The notes under the pieces are model-generated. The model was given only the letters and a program-made list of their open reading frames with translations, did no database searches and had not been told where the DNA came from. A stretch of 16,498 nucleotides of DNA, taken from NCBI GenBank assembly GCA_018376855.1, contig JAHAAN010000030.1:1-16498 (forward strand). The letters run 5' to 3'. The position numbers were made by a program, and so were the translations under genes. Below are positions 11,724-16,498 of the stretch, one piece after another; within the stretch, counting starts at the first letter, position 1; each line of letters opens with the position of its first letter. The stretch is from Clostridiales bacterium (GTDB lineage: Bacteria; Bacillota; Clostridia; Christensenellales; QALW01).

Positions 11724-12815
11724 ATGGTAAAGCAATCGGTAAAGTACATAAACCCGCTGGGGGAATCGGTGCTGTTTTCGGCGCAGAACAATCTGCCCAA
11801 AACCACGCCGTATGTGCTGGAAAGCATATCGGGCATTGGCATACCTAAGGTTGAGCCGGAATATACGGAGGTGCCGGGGGAGGATGGGGCGGCGCTCACC
11901 GGGCAGTATGTGGGGCCGCGAACGATCAGCCTGAAGTTCAGCGTTTCGGCGGACAACTTACCGGACGCATATTTGGCGCGGCAGAAGCTGATCCACACCG
12001 TATGCGGCGCGACAGGCGCGGGAACGCTGGTATACACCAATGCGTCGGGACGGGCGTATGAGATCAAATGCCTGGCAACGGAAACAAGCGGCTTTGAAAA
12101 GCGGATCAACAACACCATGAAAACAGCAGAGCTGCAATTCTGGTGTCCGTGGCCGTATTTTAAGCTTGCCGGCAGCGATATCACCCTTGCCGGAAACGGG
12201 TGGAGCGACTGGCAGCGCATGGACGTAACGGACAGAAACTATACAAACAACGAAGTGCACTGCTTGTATAAAAAGATCAGCGTGCAGTCCGACGCGAAAA
12301 CGTTTTTGAACGTGTCGTTTGCTGATAATGCTTCCGGGGGATACGCGCCGCAGTGCGTGTGGGTGTTTGACGCCGGTCAGCCGACGCCGTGGGAATCGGA
12401 GGTCATAACGAAGACATATAATCCGCTGAGCGCATATCCGGCAACCACTTGCACAAAGTGGTTGTTTTACCATCCGGGGGCGGGGACGAATTACGAATTT
12501 ACGCCCGGCAGATATGAGATATGGTCAAACGGAGTGATAGCGGGGTATACACGCGCCGAATTTAGCTATGGAGACAGAATCGTGCTGAAGACCGAAGCGC
12601 ATCACGGTGTGCATATCAAACGCGATCTGGACGGTATCAGCGTGAAGAATGACAGCGGCGGAAACGCTTTCGGCGATCTCAGCCCGAAAACGACGTTTAT
12701 CCGCCTGCTTCGCGGCGAGTATACGATTGCGATACCGACGGAATCCGATCTGTCGCTTGCGTTTGGCGGTCGGGCGCTGTCAATCAGCTACGCAGATTAC
12801 ATTTTAGGGGTGTAG
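11724..12815 (+). CDS. Distal tail protein (Dit-like, siphovirus tail component)
   Basis: A 363-residue protein preceded by AAAGGAGG at 11711-11718; an in-frame TTG at 11700 lies inside the CRISPR-type repeat and is rejected. The N-terminal ring domain of Dit/tail-component proteins is visible: VPGEDGAALTGQYVGPRTISLKFS with DAYLARQKLIHTV and GAGTLVYTNASGRAYEIKCL (residues about 50-125), followed by TAELQFWCPWPYFK, the usual closing strand with the W-x-x-x-P-x-F motif. The C-terminal 200 residues are a beta-rich arm, probably galectin-like. Dit forms the hexameric hub that joins the tail tube to the baseplate. Separated from the tape measure gene by a 2.5-kb accessory cassette, whereas the two are normally adjacent. 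Confidence 0.85.
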   Translation: MVKQSVKYINPLGESVLFSAQNNLPKTTPYVLESISGIGIPKVEPEYTEVPGEDGAALTGQYVGPRTISLKFSVSADNLPDAYLARQKLIHTVCGATGAGTLVYTNASGRAYEIKCLATETSGFEKRINNTMKTAELQFWCPWPYFKLAGSDITLAGNGWSDWQRMDVTDRNYTNNEVHCLYKKISVQSDAKTFLNVSFADNASGGYAPQCVWVFDAGQPTPWESEVITKTYNPLSAYPATTCTKWLFYHPGAGTNYEFTPGRYEIWSNGVIAGYTRAEFSYGDRIVLKTEAHHGVHIKRDLDGISVKNDSGGNAFGDLSPKTTFIRLLRGEYTIAIPTESDLSLAFGGRALSISYADYILGV

Positions 12816-12839
12816 ACGTTAAACCTTCGGTTTAACGTC
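12815..12839. repeat. Palindrome copy 2 (between dit and Gp37-like gene)
   Basis: Arms GACGTTAAACC (12815-12825) and GGTTTAACGTC (12829-12839) around TTC form a perfect 11-pair hairpin that begins at the last base of the dit stop codon. Copy 1 is at 5976-6000. No T-run follows; the next gene's GAGGAG starts three bases later. Confidence 0.8.
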
Positions 12840-12857
12840 CTGAGGAGATGAAAATAT

Positions 12858-14120
12858 ATGCCTGAACTGAAAATGATACGCGCTTGGACGCTGCAAGACG
12901 GCGCGCCGGAATGGATCGGCGTAGCGGATGTATATGAATCCGCAGTGTTATACAGGCGGCACAGGAGCGTAGGCAGCTTTGAATTATCGCTGCCGTTTAC
13001 GGAAAATAACAGCTATCTTTTTCAAACGGCAAAATACCTTGAATTTGTTACGGACAGGGACAGCGAAGCGAATCCGATGCAGCTGCCGTTTGTGGGGATT
13101 GTGCGCACGAGGAGTGCGGAAACAGGGTCGGGAAGCAAGCTTATGCTGAACCTTTCCGGCGATGATTTTTCCGGCATTGCCAAGCAGCGCATTATGCTGC
13201 CCTATCCTCGCTATCTTGGTAACGCGTCCGAAACAGGCACGAACAATCCGTACGACGGCTATTGGGATTATCCGCCCGCATTATACGACAGCAATCATAA
13301 ATTTGTAGAGGACGGCGATCCCGAATCTGCAAGCGTTATCATGGAACACATCGTTGCTAATGCTTTTGGGGATGAGTATAACGGCAAACGCAATCTGTCG
13401 TATATCACATACGACGGCACGCAGTGCGATGTGCCGGACGGCCGCTATCGCGCCTATATGACGGATACCTGCGCCGCCGCGCTGGAAGGCGCGTCTGAAG
13501 TGTTTAACATGGGCTGGCGGTTTGCCTACGATCTTGCGAAAAATCAGATCTATTTTATCATTCTAACGGGCAAGGATCGCGCAGACAGCGTGCAATTTTC
13601 GGCGGATTATGGCAACGAAAAGGATATACGCTATGTGTTTGATACGACGGACGCGCGGAATGTCGGCTATTATCTCGGCAAAAAGATAGACGATACGCAG
13701 GGCGAAGTGCAGGGAGACGGCAGAACGTATATGATGGATTATACCGAGGCGCAGGAGCCTGCTGGACTGGAACGTTATGAAAGCTTATATGATGTTGGGC
13801 AGATCGTGAGCGATACGATATCGGCAAGACAGACCAACGGCAGGGCGCAAATGGCAAAGAGTACTGTAACGGAGAGCTACAGCGCGGACGCGGTGCAGGG
13901 CAGAACGTTTGATTACCGCACGGATTACGAGAATGGCGACATTGTAACCCGCGTGGATAACCGCCTTGGGATTATGACGAAAACAAGAATTATTGAAACC
14001 GAGGAGTATTATCAGCACGGAGGCAACAGCATTGTGCACAAGTTTGGGTCTGTGCTGCCGAACGTTGCCGATAAAATATACCGTGCGTCGCAGTCCGCGC
14101 CATATAAAGGGGGGAATTAA
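12858..14120 (+). CDS. Tail-associated protein Tal-like (ReqiPepy6 Gp37-like family)
   Basis: A 420-residue protein. The N-terminus has the Gp37-like opening: IGVADVYESAVLYRRHRSVG and SFELSLPFTENN, followed by LEFVTDRDSEANPMQLPFVG, then a hub-like beta domain (LMLNLSGDDFSGIAKQRI). The C-terminal part carries RNVGYYLGKKIDDT and DYRTDYENGDIVTRVDNRLG, ending with VHKFGSVLPNVADKI, a set of motifs common to Clostridia phage proteins in this slot. It probably forms the trimeric tail-tip plug below Dit, where the tube opens at the cell surface. No peptidase or lysozyme domain is apparent, so it lacks the enzymatic tail found on many Tal proteins. GAGGAG lies ten bases before the ATG. Confidence 0.83.
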   Translation: MPELKMIRAWTLQDGAPEWIGVADVYESAVLYRRHRSVGSFELSLPFTENNSYLFQTAKYLEFVTDRDSEANPMQLPFVGIVRTRSAETGSGSKLMLNLSGDDFSGIAKQRIMLPYPRYLGNASETGTNNPYDGYWDYPPALYDSNHKFVEDGDPESASVIMEHIVANAFGDEYNGKRNLSYITYDGTQCDVPDGRYRAYMTDTCAAALEGASEVFNMGWRFAYDLAKNQIYFIILTGKDRADSVQFSADYGNEKDIRYVFDTTDARNVGYYLGKKIDDTQGEVQGDGRTYMMDYTEAQEPAGLERYESLYDVGQIVSDTISARQTNGRAQMAKSTVTESYSADAVQGRTFDYRTDYENGDIVTRVDNRLGIMTKTRIIETEEYYQHGGNSIVHKFGSVLPNVADKIYRASQSAPYKGGN

Positions 14121-15038
14121 ATGCTGGTTAAAATTTACGACTTATATTACGACTTTAAAACCAATCAAAAACGGATTCCTACGCCGATCACAGTAGCGCA
14201 GTATGATAATCTCGGTGTGGAGATCCGTCTGCATATTACCGACGGCGGCGTGCCTGCAAGCACAAGCGGCACAACAGCGTTGTTTGTTACCCAAAAATCG
14301 GACGGGTACACCTCTGCCGCCATGAATGTGGGCGTTGGTTATTACAGCAAGCTGTTTGTAACCGGAGAAACACAGGACAGCGGGGATCGCAGGGCGGCGA
14401 TCGAGATCTACGGCGCAAATGCCGAACGTCTATCTGTCATAGACTTTGAACTGCTTGTGGTGCAGTCGCCCAGGCGCGGGCAGGAGGTAACGCCACAGCA
14501 GGCGCAAACCGTTTTGCAGGATCTCCTTGACGCAGCGGATGCGGCCAATGCAGCGGCGGACCGTGTGCCGGAGGATATAAATGCCGCGCTTGCCGGCAAG
14601 GTGGACAAAATCCCCGGCAAGGGTCTGTCCACTAATGATTACACCGACGAGGATAAGGCAAAGCTCACAAGCATAACAGGCGGCGCCAATGTCCAAACCT
14701 CCACCGCCACGATCAACGATCTGACCGTCAATATCACCTACATCAAATCTGACAGCAGGGCGATTGTATATATAGCCGACATGGTGCCGACGGGGACGGG
14801 CGGCAGCACGATCACGCTGCCCGCAGAGCTGCAAGGGTATACAAATCTGTCAGGCAGGTCAGCCGGCGGCTACGGGGGCGGCACGGTGTGGCAGACGGGC
14901 AACCCTAAAAACATCTATCTGATCGGCAACGATGCAGACGGCAAAACGTTGAACATCATGGGGCAGGGCGCTATGCCGGTTACGGTGGCAAATTACATGA
15001 TCGTTGAGGCTTGGTGCGTATTAAATTACGGTGCGTAA
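14121..15038 (+). CDS. Baseplate upper protein (BppU-like) with fibre-type C-terminus
   Basis: A 305-residue protein starting directly after the previous stop with AAAGGGGGG upstream. Residues about 1-125 match the BppU N-terminal domain (LVKIYDLYYDFKTNQ, VEIRLHITDGG, TALFVTQKSDGYTSA, DRRAAIEIYGANAERLS, VIDFELLVVQSP). A helical linker (PQQAQTVLQDLLDAADAANA) and the fibre connector GKVDKIPGKGLSTNDYTDED-KAKL, widespread in tail fibres, follow. Residues about 205-305 form a beta-rich domain (TATINDLTVNITYIKS, GSTITLPAELQGY, and a terminal cysteine strand VEAWCVLNY) that may contact the host. BppU bridges the baseplate core and receptor-binding proteins. Base use is like that of the other structural genes. 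Confidence 0.85.
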   Translation: MLVKIYDLYYDFKTNQKRIPTPITVAQYDNLGVEIRLHITDGGVPASTSGTTALFVTQKSDGYTSAAMNVGVGYYSKLFVTGETQDSGDRRAAIEIYGANAERLSVIDFELLVVQSPRRGQEVTPQQAQTVLQDLLDAADAANAAADRVPEDINAALAGKVDKIPGKGLSTNDYTDEDKAKLTSITGGANVQTSTATINDLTVNITYIKSDSRAIVYIADMVPTGTGGSTITLPAELQGYTNLSGRSAGGYGGGTVWQTGNPKNIYLIGNDADGKTLNIMGQGAMPVTVANYMIVEAWCVLNYGA

Positions 15039-15049
15039 GGAGGTAAAGC

Positions 15050-15367
15050 ATGGACGAGATCACGATAGATAAGGGTGTGTATACGTCCTTGAAGGTAGAT
15101 TTAACGGACTTTGACTTTACGGGCATAGATAAGTTGGTGCTGACGGTTAAAAACAGTACGGACGTTGCGGCAGAGGAGATCATTGAGTGGGAATTTACCG
15201 AGGCGAAGCCGTACAATATAACGGTTACGCCGGATGAAAGCATGCGAATCAGTCGATTGGGCGCGTATTATGATGTGGATGCGATCATGGAGGATGGCAA
15301 GCGATACAAAATAACCGAAAATGGCAATGTAAAATTGCGTGCGGGCGTAGGTGATTGCATTGACTGA
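15050..15367 (+). CDS. Small beta-sandwich baseplate/fibre protein
   Basis: A 105-residue protein after AAGGAGG. It reads as an all-beta Ig-like domain: GVYTSLKVDLTDFDFTGIDK, LVLTVKN, EEIIEWEFTEAKPYNITVTP, GAYYDVDAIMEDGKRYKITE and a final VKLRAGVGD. The layout (TVKN ... YDVDA ... DGKRYK) resembles the BppU-type N-terminal domain as a stand-alone protein, common after BppU in Clostridia phages. It probably attaches a further component to the baseplate. Ends 17 bases inside the next gene. Function inferred from fold and place. Confidence 0.7.
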   Translation: MDEITIDKGVYTSLKVDLTDFDFTGIDKLVLTVKNSTDVAAEEIIEWEFTEAKPYNITVTPDESMRISRLGAYYDVDAIMEDGKRYKITENGNVKLRAGVGDCID

Positions 15368-15647
15368 CCACAAAACACAGCGTATTGTTATAACAAACCG
15401 TCCGATGCAGTGCATATCTGTATCAAATGCGCCGCCGCATGAGATCAGCATACAAAGCAATATGCAAGTGGTAATCGGCGGAGAAGTCTACAGCGGCAGC
15501 TATGATATAACGCCAAAAGTGGAGGCGCAGACATTGCCCACAAGGGATAAGGTTATGGTTGATGATATAACAATACAGGCGATCCCGTACTATGAAACGG
15601 GGAACGCGCAGGGCGGGAATACCGTGTACATAGGCAGCGACATATAA
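15351..15647 (+). CDS. Small tail fibre-tip protein with shared C-terminal module
   Basis: A 98-residue protein. GTG at 15351 overlaps the preceding gene by 17 bases; TTG at 15360, with AGGTG just before it, is an equally likely start. The N-terminal part is a short beta segment (QRIVITNRPMQCISVSNAPP, IQSNMQVVIGGEVYSGSYDI). The C-terminus, DITIQAIPYYETGNAQGGNT followed by VYIGSD, shares the module V-x-x-IPYxExxNxxGGxTVxIG with the next gene. Such repeats are typical of fibre proteins that interlock or cap a trimer. No recognised enzymatic or receptor motif. Confidence 0.72.
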   Translation: MIALTDHKTQRIVITNRPMQCISVSNAPPHEISIQSNMQVVIGGEVYSGSYDITPKVEAQTLPTRDKVMVDDITIQAIPYYETGNAQGGNTVYIGSDI

Positions 15648-15677
15648 AAAATATTAAAAATAAAAGGGGTAATCAAC

Positions 15678-16253
15678 ATGGCGATTAACAAGGTAATTTA
15701 CGGGGGCAATACACTGATTGACTTAACGGGCGACACTGTAACGGCGGACAAGCTGCTTGCGGGCTATACCGCGCACGGCAAGGACGGTGAGGCGATCACG
15801 GGCACATGTACGTTTGATGTGGACAGCGGCGACGCAACGGCGGCGGTGGCGGAAATTCTCAGCGGCAAAACGGCGTATGCGCGGGGCGGTAAGCTAACGG
15901 GCGCTATGCCTAACAACGGCGCGGTTGCGGGTACGATTAGTACAAAGGCAGGGGCGTATACGGTGCCGCAGGGCTATCATGACGGCGGCGGCAAAGTGCA
16001 GATCGACGCGGCGGAGCAGGCTAAGCTTATCGCGGACAATATCCGCGAGGGCATAACGATCTTAGGCGTTGAGGGTACGATGAGCGGCACAGAGGGCGCA
16101 AACCCGCAGGCTAAAACCGTTACGCCAACCACCGCAAAGCAGGAGATTTTGCCGGACGAGGGATATAATTATCTGTCCTCCGTTACCGTCAACGCGATCC
16201 CGTATGCCGAGAGCGAAAACAGCGCAGGCGGCACGACCGTAACGATCGGGTGA
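15678..16253 (+). CDS. Tail fibre protein with repeated beta modules
   Basis: A 191-residue protein after AAAAGGGG. N-terminal module MAINKVIYGGNTLIDLTGDT...DKLLAGYTAHGKDGEAITGT, which recurs in the next gene; then AEILSGKTAYARGGKLTGAM and TISTKAGAYTVPQGYHDGGG, and REGITILGVEGTMSG. These glycine-rich K-L-x-G-x-M and I-L-G-V-E-G-T motifs are standard in Firmicutes tail fibre and tail tip proteins. The C-terminal VTPTTAKQEILPDEGYNYLS and VTVNAIPYAESENSAGGTTV match the end of the previous gene. The protein is a fibre or tip adaptor, not an enzyme. Confidence 0.8.
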   Translation: MAINKVIYGGNTLIDLTGDTVTADKLLAGYTAHGKDGEAITGTCTFDVDSGDATAAVAEILSGKTAYARGGKLTGAMPNNGAVAGTISTKAGAYTVPQGYHDGGGKVQIDAAEQAKLIADNIREGITILGVEGTMSGTEGANPQAKTVTPTTAKQEILPDEGYNYLSSVTVNAIPYAESENSAGGTTVTIG

Positions 16254-16258
16254 TATAA

Positions 16259-16498
16259 ATGGCTGTAAATAAGGTTAGCTTTGGCAATAGCACGTTGATC
16301 GATCTAACGGGCGATACAATAGCAGCGGATAAAGTGCTGCAAGGATACATTGGACATGATGCCGCCGGATCAATGTTTGTCGGGAGATATAAGCCGACGT
16401 CTGATACAGGCCCGTACGTATGGGCGGTGTACGACGGGGACATCAATGCCTATGCGGGGCAGACGGTAACGACGGCGACGAACGCGAGCGGCTGGTAC
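16259..16498 (+). CDS. Tail fibre/receptor-binding protein, 5' end only (partial)
   Basis: Starts at ATG 16259, five bases after the previous stop, with GGGTGAT as a weak ribosome site, and runs off the window after 80 codons. Residues 1-45 (MAVNKVSFGNSTLIDLTGDT...DKVLQGYIGHDAAGSMFVGR) repeat the N-terminal module of the previous gene, and the sequence then diverges (YVWAVYDGDINAYAGQTV). It is probably a longer fibre or receptor-binding protein built on the same adaptor. Host range function is inferred; the decisive part lies outside. Confidence 0.78.
   Translation, partial: MAVNKVSFGNSTLIDLTGDTIAADKVLQGYIGHDAAGSMFVGRYKPTSDTGPYVWAVYDGDINAYAGQTVTTATNASGWY

Overview
The window is one stretch of a tailed-phage late region, in the order of a long-tailed (siphovirus-like) Firmicutes phage or prophage. 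The strong AGGAGG-type ribosome sites, GTG/TTG starts, tail-protein families (Gp37-like, BppU-like) and medium-GC codon use suggest a host among the Clostridia, perhaps a gut lineage. No terminase, integrase, lysis or replication genes are in view, so prophage and free phage cannot be told apart directly. An antirepressor, a repressor-like RHH protein and a toxin-antitoxin pair argue for a temperate lifestyle.

Head region (1-5144): end of the portal gene, an SPP1 gp7/Mu F-type minor head protein with an AT-rich, toxin-like C-terminal extension, two small AT-rich genes behind it (possible immunity or accessory genes), a terminator and a long RNA hairpin, then scaffold, major capsid protein, connector, head closure, an HK97 gp10-like protein and a tail-terminator-like protein. 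Tail region (5157-9158): major tail protein, a terminator-like attenuator, a tail assembly chaperone pair with a canonical T-TTT-TTT -1 frameshift site, and a tape measure protein.

Accessory cassette (9162-11706), inserted between the tape measure gene and dit. It holds (a) a reverse-strand membrane protein with its own consensus promoter; (b) an RHH (Arc/CopG-like) repressor with a palindromic operator over its promoter; (c) a predicted antisense small RNA of about 70 nt, convergent with the RHH gene, with a consensus promoter and intrinsic terminator; (d) a small ORF and an AntA/KilAC antirepressor closed by a terminator; (e) a RelB/DinJ-YoeB toxin-antitoxin operon with promoter and terminator; and (f) a solitary 33-nt CRISPR repeat of type I-C form directly upstream of the dit ribosome site. 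Parts b-d resemble the immI locus of phage P22 (Arc/Mnt, sar RNA, Ant). Part f matches the form of the solitary repeat units proposed or shown to act as RNA anti-CRISPRs.

Baseplate/fibre region (11724-16498): Dit, Gp37-like tail protein (Tal), BppU-like baseplate protein, and small fibre-tip proteins that share duplicated N- and C-terminal modules; the last gene runs off the window. A 25-nt palindrome occurs twice, at the end of the major tail protein gene and just after dit.
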